NCBI GenBank assembly: GCA_014803415.1
Contig: JAAVBZ010000029.1
Coordinates: 11,524-75,523 of the forward strand
Origin: Lachnospiraceae bacterium
GTDB taxonomy: Bacteria; Bacillota; Clostridia; Lachnospirales; Lachnospiraceae
Direction of reading: 5' to 3'
Length of the DNA: 64,000 nt
Shown here: positions 1-8,804 of the stretch, piece by piece
Layout: each line of letters opens with the position of its first letter
How positions within the stretch are numbered: position 1 is the first letter of the stretch
Made by a program: the position numbers and the translations under genes
Notes under the pieces: generated by a model
What the model was told of the DNA's origin: nothing
The model's input: the letters and a program-made list of their open reading frames with translations, nothing else
Database searches by the model: none

Positions 1-968
1 TAATATTTTTTGTTATTTCCATAACTTTCACAGGGTGCAGGAAACAGCAGGATATCACAGATTATTCGGAAATTGCAAACTGGGCCTATTGCGAAATAGA
101 AAAGGATCAAAAAACAGCAGATGTATTTTTTATCTGCCCGACGGTATATGGCGGTTCAGAAAATGAATATAACATGCGCCTGAATGACATGGAGACCAAA
201 GCAAATTTTCTGGGTGCGATCAATATGGAAAAAGGCATTTATGACCAAGACAGCCGTTTTTTTGCACCTTATTATCAGCAGGCAGGATTCCTGGTATACA
301 TGATGCCGGTTGAAGACAGAGAACCTTATCTGGAGCTTGCTTATTCGGATGTGAAAGCTGCTTTTGAATATTATATGGAGAATTATAATGAAGGAAGACC
401 TATTGTCATTGCAGGTTTTTCACAGGGAGCTGATTTAAGTATACGTCTGATGAAGGATTGCTTTCAGGATGAAGAAAAAAATGATCTGCTTGTGGCGTGC
501 TATGCCATTGGCTGGAGCATCACAGAAGAAGATTTGGAAAAATACCCTCATTTACGATTTGCAGCTGGGGAAAGCGATACCGGCGTGATCGTATCATTTA
601 ACAGCGAGGCTGAGAATATTGATGAATCCCTTATGATCCCGGCAGGAACAAAAACACTGGCGATAAATCCTTTAAATTGGAAATGCGATGAAACCATGGC
701 AGATAAAAGTTTAAATGAGGGTGCCTGCTTTACGGATTATGATGGAAATATAGTGACTGAAGTTCCGCACCTTACGGGTGCCTATATCGATTTAAAGCGA
801 GGCGCACTGAAAGTGACAGATGTTACGCCTGAAGAATATCCGGCAGGAGTGGATCTCTTTGAAGATGGCATCTATCACTTATATGACTACCAGTTTTTTT
901 ACAGAAATATCAAAAAAAATGTTAAAGCGAGAATAGAAGCGTATACCGAAAAATCCCCTGCCACATGA
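1..968 (+). CDS. Lipoprotein alpha/beta hydrolase, DUF3089-like, 5' truncated
   Basis: The reading frame is already open at the left edge (codons from base 3), so the start lies outside the window. The visible beginning encodes a hydrophobic stretch ending in F-T-G-C (Cys codon at 36-38), a plausible lipobox, so the enzyme is probably anchored outside the membrane. The body contains D-V-F-F-I-C-P-T near the start and the nucleophile elbow G-F-S-Q-G about 120 residues further on, as in the DUF3089 branch of alpha/beta hydrolases, whose substrates are unknown. The stop codon sits in the loop of an intrinsic terminator, so this is the last gene of its transcript. The hydrolase assignment is firm; the DUF3089 name is from memory of the family pattern. 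Confidence 0.7.
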   Translation, partial: IFFVISITFTGCRKQQDITDYSEIANWAYCEIEKDQKTADVFFICPTVYGGSENEYNMRLNDMETKANFLGAINMEKGIYDQDSRFFAPYYQQAGFLVYMMPVEDREPYLELAYSDVKAAFEYYMENYNEGRPIVIAGFSQGADLSIRLMKDCFQDEEKNDLLVACYAIGWSITEEDLEKYPHLRFAAGESDTGVIVSFNSEAENIDESLMIPAGTKTLAINPLNWKCDETMADKSLNEGACFTDYDGNIVTEVPHLTGAYIDLKRGALKVTDVTPEEYPAGVDLFEDGIYHLYDYQFFYRNIKKNVKARIEAYTEKSPAT

Positions 969-981
969 CAGGGGATTTTTT
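949..981 (+). terminator. Intrinsic terminator of the DUF3089-like gene
   Basis: AAAAATCCCCTG pairs with CAGGGGATTTTT around an 8-nt loop that contains the TGA stop. The run of T follows directly. The A-rich left arm makes it potentially active for the convergent hydrolase gene as well. Confidence 0.85.
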
Positions 982-1014
982 GAACATTTTCTTTCGGCTT
1001 TACAAGCCATCCAT

Positions 1015-2022
1015 TTATTTGAGGTATTCCCCAAAAAACTGTTCCAGTTTATCAAATGGGATTGCATCTTTTCCGCCTCCGTCATACAGGTCAGTATGGA
1101 CAGCATCCGGAATGATCAGCAATTCTTTGTTATTCGCATAAGGATTATCCTTTACCATAGCTGCATATGCATCACGGCTAAAATAGCAGGAATGTGCCTT
1201 TTCACCGTGGATGATTAGCACAGCATTACGGATTTCGCCTGCATATTGAAGGATGGGCATATTCATAAAAGACTGGCAGCCGATTATATTCCAGCCTCCA
1301 TTCGAATTTAGGGAACGAGGATGGTAGCCACGTTCTGTTTTATAATAATCATAATAATCTTTTACAAAGAATGGAGCATCTTCTGGAAGCGGATCGACTA
1401 CACCGCCGCCGAGAGCATAGGAACCATTTTTATAATCTGTTATTCTCTGTGCATTCAAAGCCTTGCGTTTCTCATAACGGGCTTCTTCACTGTCTTCAGC
1501 ATCGAAATAACCCTTTGCATTTACTCTTGTCATATCGTACATAGTGGATGCAACCGTGGCTTTGATGCGGGTATCAAGTGCAGCCGCGTTGATCGCCATG
1601 CCGCCCCAGCCGCAGATGCCGATGATACCGATTTTTTCCGGATCAACATTGTCCTGCAAGGAAAGGAAATCCACTGCAGACATAAAATCTTCGGTATTAA
1701 TGTCTGGGGATGCCATGTAACGGGGCTGTCCGCCGCTTTCTCCTGTAAAAGACGGATCAAAAGCTATTGTAAGAAACCCTCTTTCCGCCATTGTCTGTGC
1801 ATATAATCCGGCAGCCTGCTCCTTCACAGCGCCGAACGGGCCGCATACTGCTATCGCAGGAAGTTTTCCATCTGCATTCTTCGGAACATACATATCAGCA
1901 GCCAGCGTGATTCCATATTTATTATGGAATGTCACCTTACTATGGTTTACTTTGTCACTTTTGGGAAAAGTCTTATCCCATTCTGTTGTCAAAACTAATT
2001 TTTCTTCTATGAATTTGTCCAT
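1015..2022 (-). CDS. Alpha/beta hydrolase with Cys nucleophile (dienelactone hydrolase-like)
   Basis: A 335-residue cytosolic hydrolase. The nucleophile elbow reads G-I-C-G-W-G-G with Cys137 where most relatives carry Ser, as in dienelactone hydrolases. Asp is expected around 272-276 (HGEKAHS region) and the His is H309 in D-A-V-H-T-D. The frame extends upstream to 2115, but the start at 2022 has a strong site (AGGAGGTG, 6 nt before ATG) and gives the family's usual N-terminus. It is divergent from a LysR regulator, an arrangement that normally means the regulator controls the hydrolase. The physiological substrate is not predictable; relatives are annotated only as alpha/beta hydrolases (E. 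coli YcjY-like). Confidence 0.8.
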   Translation of the reverse strand: MDKFIEEKLVLTTEWDKTFPKSDKVNHSKVTFHNKYGITLAADMYVPKNADGKLPAIAVCGPFGAVKEQAAGLYAQTMAERGFLTIAFDPSFTGESGGQPRYMASPDINTEDFMSAVDFLSLQDNVDPEKIGIIGICGWGGMAINAAALDTRIKATVASTMYDMTRVNAKGYFDAEDSEEARYEKRKALNAQRITDYKNGSYALGGGVVDPLPEDAPFFVKDYYDYYKTERGYHPRSLNSNGGWNIIGCQSFMNMPILQYAGEIRNAVLIIHGEKAHSCYFSRDAYAAMVKDNPYANNKELLIIPDAVHTDLYDGGGKDAIPFDKLEQFFGEYLK

Positions 2023-2092
2023 CGTTTCACACCTCCTGACATTATTGTATTCATGTAATGCTGATATGTCTAATACATATAATTTATATCGC

Positions 2093-2113
2093 GATATTCT
2101 TGACAGGAATATC
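2093..2113. promoter_or_regulatory. LysR-type operator overlapping the lysR-like -35 box
   Basis: Perfect inverted repeat GATATTC-N7-GAATATC. It contains the T-N11-A core (ATTC-N7-GAAT) typical of LysR-family sites. It covers the TTGACA -35 box of the rightward promoter, which suggests autorepression together with control of the divergent hydrolase. Confidence 0.6.
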
Positions 2114-2129
2114 ATTGTCTCTGTATAAT
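2100..2129 (+). promoter_or_regulatory. Sigma-A promoter of the LysR regulator
   Basis: TTGACA (2100-2105), 18-nt spacer, TATAAT (2124-2129). Transcription would begin about 25 nt upstream of the ATG at 2162. Confidence 0.7.
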
Positions 2130-2161
2130 CGTATCATCTTTTATTGGAAGGGGGACTGCTT

Positions 2162-3043
2162 ATGGAAATACGGGTTTTACGCTATTTTTTGGAAATTGCA
2201 CGGGAAGGGAATATGACAAGGGCCGCCGAACGGCTGCATGTTACACAGCCTACTCTTTCCAAGCAGATGAAAGAGCTGGAGCAGGAACTGGGAAAAAAGC
2301 TGTTCCGGAGAGGCAGTACAAGCGTAAGTCTGACAGAGGAAGGAATGCTGCTCAGAAAAAGGGCAGAAGATCTTCTCGCCATGGCCGATAAAATTGAAAG
2401 TGAGTTCAGGTCATTGGATGAGATCACAGGGGGAGACATTTATATTGGCTGTGCCGAATCCTATCTTATCAAATATCTTGCTTTTGCAGTCCGCCGATTA
2501 AACGAAAAATATGCCAATATCCATTATCATATTACCAGCGGTGATACTGAGCAGGTTACAGAGAGCCTTGACCGCGGTCTATTAGATTTTGCATTTATTG
2601 TAGAACCGCCGGATTTGTCAAAATACAATTATATTGAAGTCCCTGAACAGGATACATGGGGAGTCCTCATGCGGAAGGACTGCCCTCTGGCTGAAAAATC
2701 CTTTATTGAGGTCAGCGATATTCTTTCATATCCTGTCTTTTGTTCAGAACAGTCAGCAAAAGTCGATCTTCCAAGATGGTGCGGGGAGCAGGCCGACCAG
2801 ATTAATATTATGGCTACTTTTAACCTGTCAGGCAATGCTGCTGTATTTGCAAGAGAGGGATTAGGCGTTGTACTTACTTTTGATAAACTGATTGAAGTAT
2901 CCGGGGAGGGTGACTTGTGTTTCAGACAGATAAGCCCTGCTCTTCATACAAAAATGTATGTGATCTGGAAAAAATACCAGGTCTTTACTCCGGTTGCCAA
3001 ATTTCTTTTATCAGAACTGAAAAATATGTTAAAAGAATTTTAG
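2162..3043 (+). CDS. LysR-family transcriptional regulator
   Basis: A 293-residue regulator. The N-terminal winged helix-turn-helix (residues about 1-60) shows the classic A-A-E-R-L-H-V-T-Q-P-T-L-S-K-Q pattern. The rest is the periplasmic-binding-like effector domain (about 90-290, starting G-D-I-Y-I-G-C-A-E-S). The ATG at 2162 is preceded by GGAAGGGGG at an 8-nt spacing; an in-frame TTG at 2144 lies upstream of that site and is not needed. It faces the Cys-nucleophile hydrolase across a 139-nt gap with a LysR-type operator, so that hydrolase is the likely target. The inducer is unknown. Confidence 0.9.
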   Translation: MEIRVLRYFLEIAREGNMTRAAERLHVTQPTLSKQMKELEQELGKKLFRRGSTSVSLTEEGMLLRKRAEDLLAMADKIESEFRSLDEITGGDIYIGCAESYLIKYLAFAVRRLNEKYANIHYHITSGDTEQVTESLDRGLLDFAFIVEPPDLSKYNYIEVPEQDTWGVLMRKDCPLAEKSFIEVSDILSYPVFCSEQSAKVDLPRWCGEQADQINIMATFNLSGNAAVFAREGLGVVLTFDKLIEVSGEGDLCFRQISPALHTKMYVIWKKYQVFTPVAKFLLSELKNMLKEF

Positions 3044-3107
3044 GGATTGCGCATTAAGCGTAGTCTCTTTTTATTTGCAGATACAATAGATCTCGGCAGC
3101 ATTCAGG

Positions 3108-3137
3108 TTGCTGACATAATTGGCCGCATGCTATACT
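3108..3137 (+). promoter_or_regulatory. Candidate promoter of the kinase/regulator locus
   Basis: TTGCTG (3108-3113), 18-nt spacer, TATACT (3132-3137), about 60 nt before the sensor kinase start. The -10 box is good and the -35 box weak. Confidence 0.4.
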
Positions 3138-3196
3138 GGATATAGTGACGGAATTATTGGTTCGACAAATATGAACATAGGAGACGGAACAAAATT

Positions 3197-4912
3197 ATGA
3201 AAAAGATAATCAGAACGATAAAGGCTCATTTAATTCTTCGCATTGCGTGTATGACAAGTATTACAATTATTGTTCCCGGTCTTATTGCGGTATTATTAAC
3301 ATATACCATCAATTTTCATACAGCACAGGAACAGATTATTGCAAGCAATACAGAAATTGTATCATTGGTTTCGCGAGAATTGGAAAATGTCATTTTGGAA
3401 ATTGTTAATCCTGCGTTATCAATTTATTCTTATGATAGTATTGTAACCTGTTTAAGAAATCCAGATCCTTACACCTGGAGGGAATATTCGGAACTTCAGA
3501 ATTTTTTGGAAGAAAAGCTAACGCAGTCAATGAGTATTTGTGGTATTGCAATTGTAGGAGCAAATGGAAATTATGTGAAACGTTATAATGATGGAAATGA
3601 TATTGACAGCAGCCGAATGAATCAGTTTGAAAGCTTTGAAGAAGGGTTTCAGATAATTTATGACGATAAAGGTGCGTTCTTATTTGGGGTATATCGGAAA
3701 ACTCTGTATGATTATCCGGCAGATAATATACTGGCAAACTGTTATGTGTATTTTTATGATAGCGGTTTTGAAAAAGTAGCAGGCAATTTAGACCGGGAAG
3801 AGCAGAAGTGTCCAATATGGATCTTAGATAAGGAGAAAGAGATACTTTTTGAACAGGGATTGACGGATATAGTACCTGCGGTAAAAAGTGATGAGATTTT
3901 CTGTGAAGGTATAATGGACGGGAAAAGGGGTTATTATTTTTCTGTTCCGGTCAAGATTAGCGGTGAAGGGGTGTCTCTGCACAAATTTGTATTTCGGGAT
4001 ATTGTGGTACGAACTGCTTTGAGTACAGTTATTCCTGTTCTGATCATACAGATAGTTTTATTTATCTTTGCAATTATTTTTCTGTATGCCCTTTCAAAGT
4101 ATATCATATTTCCTATACAGAATATTGCTAAAAACCTGGGGAAGATTGAGGAAGGGATTTACAAATATCAGGCAGTAAGCCGTTCTTTGGATGAAATAGG
4201 ACAGTTGGACAGAGAATATGAAAAAATGGTATCTACTGTAAATAACTTAATAAATAATGAAATGAAGAGCAAAATCGAGATGGCGGAAGCAAGATTTCGA
4301 ATGCTTCAAGCGCAGATTAATCCTCATTTTTTAAATAATATTCTTCAGGTAATAGGAACGCAGGCCTTATGCCAGGGGGCTGATGATGTGAATGAAATGC
4401 TGTTTTGCTTGTCTACGGTATGCCGTTATAACATGAATCTGGAGCAGAATGAGGTAGAACTACAGGATGAGATAGAACATATTGCAAATTATCTGGATTT
4501 AGTGAAAATCAGATATGGAGAACTGATTGAGTATCAGCTTTCATGTGAAGAGATCTGTAAGAAACAGAGAATGCCTAAAATGATATTGCAGCCGCTTGTG
4601 GAAAACAGTATTAAATATGGAAAAGTAAAACAGAGATGTTCTGTGCAGATTACGATCCGGAGTATGAAGCAGGATAATAATGTGATTATTATGGTGGAAG
4701 ATAATGGTTTGGGTATGACCCGAGAAAGAATGGCTGATCTGCAGTATGCATATGAGCAGAATCAATTTTCATTAGCAGAAGGAAGCAGTATAGGATTATT
4801 AAATGTATTACAGAGAATGAAGATGTATTACGGCGATGCTTTCAAATGGGAAATTGCATGTGAAAGTGGCTGCAAAATAATATTAAGAATGCCGGATAAA
4901 CGGGCTGAGTAA
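3197..4912 (+). CDS. YesM-type sensor histidine kinase
   Basis: A 571-residue membrane kinase. A first membrane helix lies at about residues 12-35, followed by an extracellular sensing domain (about 36-270), a second helix (about 272-300), a HAMP-like linker, and a LytS/YesM-type catalytic core. The phospho-acceptor is H377 in Q-I-N-P-H-F-L-N-N. The ATPase domain has the N-box Q-P-L-V-E-N-S-I-K-Y-G and the G-box E-D-N-G-L-G-M. Family members sense extracellular sugars and control nearby ABC importers through a YesN-type regulator. Here that partner follows after 20 nt, and a sugar-binding lipoprotein and permeases come next, so the kinase most likely senses the same oligosaccharide. Confidence 0.92.
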   Translation: MKKIIRTIKAHLILRIACMTSITIIVPGLIAVLLTYTINFHTAQEQIIASNTEIVSLVSRELENVILEIVNPALSIYSYDSIVTCLRNPDPYTWREYSELQNFLEEKLTQSMSICGIAIVGANGNYVKRYNDGNDIDSSRMNQFESFEEGFQIIYDDKGAFLFGVYRKTLYDYPADNILANCYVYFYDSGFEKVAGNLDREEQKCPIWILDKEKEILFEQGLTDIVPAVKSDEIFCEGIMDGKRGYYFSVPVKISGEGVSLHKFVFRDIVVRTALSTVIPVLIIQIVLFIFAIIFLYALSKYIIFPIQNIAKNLGKIEEGIYKYQAVSRSLDEIGQLDREYEKMVSTVNNLINNEMKSKIEMAEARFRMLQAQINPHFLNNILQVIGTQALCQGADDVNEMLFCLSTVCRYNMNLEQNEVELQDEIEHIANYLDLVKIRYGELIEYQLSCEEICKKQRMPKMILQPLVENSIKYGKVKQRCSVQITIRSMKQDNNVIIMVEDNGLGMTRERMADLQYAYEQNQFSLAEGSSIGLLNVLQRMKMYYGDAFKWEIACESGCKIILRMPDKRAE

Positions 4913-4932
4913 AAATACGAGGAGGCAGGAAG

Positions 4933-6492
4933 ATGAAGGTTTTGATTGTAGATGATGAAATACATGTATTTAAATCAATTCAGATTTTAGTGAATCTTGA
5001 TAATTATGGCATTACAGAAATGTTTTACGCCCAGAATGGGGTACGGGCACTGGAAATACTGTGGGCTGAAAATCCGGAAATCATTATTACAGATATGCAG
5101 ATGCCGGAAATGAATGGAGTTGAATTTATTCAAAAGGTTAGAGAAGAAGGTTTTGATTCGCAGATCATAGCAATCAGCGGACATGATGATTTTGAATATG
5201 TGAGGGCAGTGGTAGTTGCATCTGGCGTCGATTATATTTTAAAGCCCGTTAGTCGAAAAGGGATCAATACTGCGCTGCAAAAAGCAACAGATATGATCAA
5301 ACAGAAAAATGAATTGGGTAAAACCGCCGAAGAAGTGGAACAGGAACGGAGAAACCAGTTATGTGCCAGACTGGGGCTTTGGTTTAATGGAACGGAAGAA
5401 GGAAGCGAGCAGTTAAACAATGAAATGGAAAAACTGTTTTTGGAGGAAAAATCATATACAGCGATCGCAATTTTATTGAAGAACACAGAGGAAATATTGC
5501 AGGATGTCTTTAATAATGATCAGAATGTCTACAATCGGAAATTGAGTAGTCTTATTGCAGATATTTATGGAAGTGATGAGTGTTATGTTTTTCCGGTTGA
5601 AACATATCTTAAATTTCTGGTTGTGGAAGAAAAGGAAACAGCCATATATTCTGAACAGTCAAAAATATGGGAAAATCGGGTTTCTAAAAGGATCAAGGAG
5701 CAGTTATTGGATGAATGCCTGATTTCCCGGTTGCCGCTGCCAAAAACGTTTGCTGATTACCCTAAAATATTTGACAGGCTAAAGAGCAATTTGCAGAGAA
5801 GAATATTAATATGGAAGGATGGAAAAACTGCTGTTGCGGACAGTAATGCAACGATAGATAAAGTATCGTTTTATGAAGGTAAAATTAACGGGATGGGTTA
5901 CCTGCTGAAAACTGCTGTGAAAAATAAAGATCTGGCTGCAGTTGATCATATTCTTTCTGAGTTTTGTGAAGAAATGGAAAAGAAAAATGTGTATTCTCTT
6001 TATGAACTACAGATTTATACCTCAGAGATCAATCTGATTCTTAAAAAGATCCTGGCAGAAAGCTTTGACATCGATACCTTTCGTCTGCCTACGGTTTCAG
6101 CTTGGATTTATGATTTGAAAATCTGGGAGGATAAGGTAAAAAACGCCTTCTATGAAATGACTGCGTGCAGATTTGAAAAAGTGTTAAATATTGCTTCTGT
6201 TCGAGAATATGTCAATGAAAACTATACAAAAGAGATCAGCTTAACTTTCTTATCAATGGAATTTTGTCAATCTTTGCAGTATATGTCAAAAATATATAAA
6301 AAGAAATATGGAGAGACAATAGGAGAAACTATTAAAAGAAAGCGAATAGAAAAGGCGGAAGAGTATCTGCTGCATAGCAATTTAAATATTGGTGAAATTG
6401 CACATTTAGTAGGATATGAGGATGCAAATTATTTTGGAAAGGTATTTAGAAGTGTAAAAGGAGTTAATCCACAGTCTATGAGAAAAGGTTAA
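4933..6492 (+). CDS. YesN-type response regulator with AraC output domain
   Basis: A 519-residue regulator. The receiver domain (residues about 1-125) has the acidic pair D7/D8, the phosphorylation site D54 in I-T-D-M-Q-M-P-E-M-N-G, and the conserved Lys in I-L-K-P-V-S. A long middle region (about 130-410) has no recognisable motif. The C-terminal 100 residues form a double helix-turn-helix of AraC type, ending N-Y-F-G-K-V-F-R-S-V-K-G. A GAGGAGG site lies 8 nt before the ATG. It pairs with the kinase just upstream and presumably activates the downstream importer and enzyme genes. Confidence 0.92.
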   Translation: MKVLIVDDEIHVFKSIQILVNLDNYGITEMFYAQNGVRALEILWAENPEIIITDMQMPEMNGVEFIQKVREEGFDSQIIAISGHDDFEYVRAVVVASGVDYILKPVSRKGINTALQKATDMIKQKNELGKTAEEVEQERRNQLCARLGLWFNGTEEGSEQLNNEMEKLFLEEKSYTAIAILLKNTEEILQDVFNNDQNVYNRKLSSLIADIYGSDECYVFPVETYLKFLVVEEKETAIYSEQSKIWENRVSKRIKEQLLDECLISRLPLPKTFADYPKIFDRLKSNLQRRILIWKDGKTAVADSNATIDKVSFYEGKINGMGYLLKTAVKNKDLAAVDHILSEFCEEMEKKNVYSLYELQIYTSEINLILKKILAESFDIDTFRLPTVSAWIYDLKIWEDKVKNAFYEMTACRFEKVLNIASVREYVNENYTKEISLTFLSMEFCQSLQYMSKIYKKKYGETIGETIKRKRIEKAEEYLLHSNLNIGEIAHLVGYEDANYFGKVFRSVKGVNPQSMRKG

Positions 6493-6593
6493 AATCCTCC
6501 TTATTTTAGTTAATTTTCTCCGTAGGATCGCAAAATCTGATGTGATATTCTTTCAGTATCAAGTAAATCAAGTTAAAGAAAGGCGGAACTGAA

Positions 6594-7901
6594 ATGAAAA
6601 AAAGAGTATTAGCAGCTATATTGGCAATATCAATGATGGCTTGCAGTATGTTGGGAGGCTGCGGAGCAAAAGAAGAAAAAAATGAAGCAAAGACTGCTGA
6701 AGAAGCAGCTGCAGGTACAAAGGCAGGCTCAGATACAGAAGGAGCGCCTGATTTTTCAGGAGTAACATTGTCCCTGTATTATGGTACGCAGTTATATGAA
6801 GATATGATGAATAATCTGACTGCAGATTTTAAAGAACAGACGGGAGCAGATATTGTCTATAGAATTGCAGATGGAAGCGCATCATTAAAAACAATGTGGG
6901 CAGCCGGAGAAGCACCGGATATAATCAGCATAAATGGTTATGCAGATTTGTTGTCATGGAAGGAACATTTATATGATTTGTCTGACGAATCATGGATAGA
7001 GGACTGTTCCCCTTCTGCATTAGCATCTGTAAGTATTGATGATGTCGTATATGCAATGCCATCAGTGCTTGGTACATCAGGAATTTTGTACAATAAAACC
7101 ATGTTTGCTGATGCAGGAATTGAGAAAGTCCCGGAAACATTGACCGAACTTGAAGAGGCATGTAAAAAATTACAGGAAAAAGGATACCAGCCATTTGGTG
7201 ATACTTATCAGTTATGGGGCTTTAATATGCATCTTTTAAGTATTTTGTTCGCATATGAAGAAGATAATGCAGAGGTGATTGAAGCAGGGCTTGCAGACGG
7301 AAGTAAAACATATGCGGATTTTACCAATATTGATAATTGGTTTCGACTGATCGATCTTTCAAAGGAATATGGATTTGGAGAGGATGGCGTAGCATATAGC
7401 ATTAATGAACAGATGGCGGACTTTGCAAGTGGAAAATTTGCGATGGTCCGTCAGGGAACATGGATTGGGGAAACAATCGCTGCCACAAGCGACATTGATT
7501 TTGGGATGTTTGCAATTCCATGTACAGATAATGCAGCAGATACTAAGGTGATGCCTACATATGCAGATTTACTGGCAGTAAATAAGGATTCAGAGAATCT
7601 TGAATGTGCATTATACTTTTTGGACTGGCTTGAAGCTAATGCGCAGAATTATCTGGTAGATCAAATGGGGCTGATGGCAAGTTTTAGCGGTATGGACATT
7701 TCAGGTCTGAATGCGGCATATCAGGATGCATATAAATATCTGGAAGAAGGAAAAGCATTTTCACGCTTTGGACTTGAAAACTGGCCTGCCGGGTATATTG
7801 AGAGTCAGAGTCCTTACATTCAGGCCTATGTGGCAGGTGAAAGTGATAAAGAAACAACAATTAAGGATTTGACGGAACTATACCGCTCAATGTCTGAGTA
7901 A
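6594..7901 (+). CDS. Sugar ABC importer, substrate-binding lipoprotein
   Basis: A 435-residue family-1 extracellular solute-binding protein. The signal peptide ends in the lipobox L-G-G-C (Cys23), so the mature protein is lipid-anchored. An Ala/Glu-rich linker (about 24-50) precedes the binding fold, which begins V-T-L-S-L-Y-Y-G. It is the first structural gene after the two-component pair and is followed after 32 nt by two permease genes. Binding proteins of this family carry oligosaccharides; the ligand here is likely the substrate of the GH65 enzyme and esterases encoded downstream. Confidence 0.9.
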   Translation: MKKRVLAAILAISMMACSMLGGCGAKEEKNEAKTAEEAAAGTKAGSDTEGAPDFSGVTLSLYYGTQLYEDMMNNLTADFKEQTGADIVYRIADGSASLKTMWAAGEAPDIISINGYADLLSWKEHLYDLSDESWIEDCSPSALASVSIDDVVYAMPSVLGTSGILYNKTMFADAGIEKVPETLTELEEACKKLQEKGYQPFGDTYQLWGFNMHLLSILFAYEEDNAEVIEAGLADGSKTYADFTNIDNWFRLIDLSKEYGFGEDGVAYSINEQMADFASGKFAMVRQGTWIGETIAATSDIDFGMFAIPCTDNAADTKVMPTYADLLAVNKDSENLECALYFLDWLEANAQNYLVDQMGLMASFSGMDISGLNAAYQDAYKYLEEGKAFSRFGLENWPAGYIESQSPYIQAYVAGESDKETTIKDLTELYRSMSE

Positions 7902-7933
7902 ATAGCGAATCCAATATGGTTAGGAGAGATCAT

Positions 7934-8803
7934 ATGAATAAAATAGTGAAAGAAAGGGTTACATATGTTCTGTTTGTAAGCGGCGCATTAATATTCTTCT
8001 TAGTTTTTATAATATATCCAATGCTGATGGGCTTTTGCTATTCATTTACAGATTTTGATGGTATTAAAACAGATATTTCTTTTGTGGGATTAAAAAATTA
8101 TCTGGCGGTATTCAGTAATAAAGCATTTAAAGATTCTATTGGATTTACTGTAAAATATGCCATTGTCACGTTGCTGGCCAGCAACGTGACAGGTTTTCTG
8201 CTTGCTATGATAGTAAATAGCGGATTAAAAACAAAATCCTTTTTAAGAACAGTATTTTTTCTGCCCAATGTAATAAGTTTGGTAACAGTTGGCTTTTTGT
8301 GGAATTTCATTGCATCAAAATTGATTCCCCAAATAGGAGAACTTCTGGGAATTGAGTTTTTGCAGAGAAATCTGTTGGCAAAAGGAGAAAGTGCGTTTGG
8401 ACTGATTTGCCTTGTGGCAGTGTGGCAGGGAGTAGGGTACATTATGTTGATTTATTTGGCAGGTCTGCAGAAAGTACCGGCCGATATGCTGGAAGCATCT
8501 GCCATAGACGGAGCAAACAGATGGCAGCGTATCTGGTACATTATTCTGCCATCTATCCGCTCATCTGCCGGTATCTGTATTTTCCTGACGCTTGTAAACG
8601 GGCTTAAAGTGTACGACCTTCCTTATGCGTTAACAGCAGGAGGACCTTATGGAGCTACGCAATCGATTGCCTATAATATATATATGGAAGCATTTACCAG
8701 AGGTAATTATCCGTTAGCAACTGCAGAGTCATTTATATTTTGTATCGTAGTAGGAATTGTAGCAGTAATGCAGATGCGCCTTGTAAATGGGAAGGAAAGT
8801 TAA
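7934..8803 (+). CDS. Sugar ABC importer permease, MalF type
   Basis: A 289-residue membrane protein with about six helices. It carries the EAA loop E-A-S-A-I-D-G-A-N-R-W-Q-R that contacts the ATPase. An in-frame ATG at 7916 contains the ribosome binding site AGGAGA itself, so the start at 7934 (6 nt after it) is preferred. It lies between the binding protein and the second permease. A 28-bp perfect palindrome (8164-8191) lies inside the coding sequence near the second membrane helix. No ATPase gene is present in the operon. Confidence 0.9.
   Translation: MNKIVKERVTYVLFVSGALIFFLVFIIYPMLMGFCYSFTDFDGIKTDISFVGLKNYLAVFSNKAFKDSIGFTVKYAIVTLLASNVTGFLLAMIVNSGLKTKSFLRTVFFLPNVISLVTVGFLWNFIASKLIPQIGELLGIEFLQRNLLAKGESAFGLICLVAVWQGVGYIMLIYLAGLQKVPADMLEASAIDGANRWQRIWYIILPSIRSSAGICIFLTLVNGLKVYDLPYALTAGGPYGATQSIAYNIYMEAFTRGNYPLATAESFIFCIVVGIVAVMQMRLVNGKES
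8164..8191. repeat. 28-bp perfect palindrome inside a permease gene
   Basis: The half-site TGTCACGTTGCTGG is followed immediately by its exact reverse complement with no loop. It encodes part of I-V-T-L-L-A-S-N-V-T-G in the permease, so the reading frame is intact. As RNA it would form a very stable hairpin; as DNA it is a cruciform or protein-binding candidate. Confidence 0.95.
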
Positions 8804-8804
8804 T

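Noticed and set aside
1321-1806. 161-residue open frame opposite the Cys hydrolase
   Set aside because: It lies entirely antisense to a well-supported hydrolase gene, has no ribosome binding site and no recognisable domain.
8164-8191. Insertion sequence end or attachment site
   Set aside because: The reading frame is uninterrupted, no transposase or integrase is near, and there is no second copy seen.
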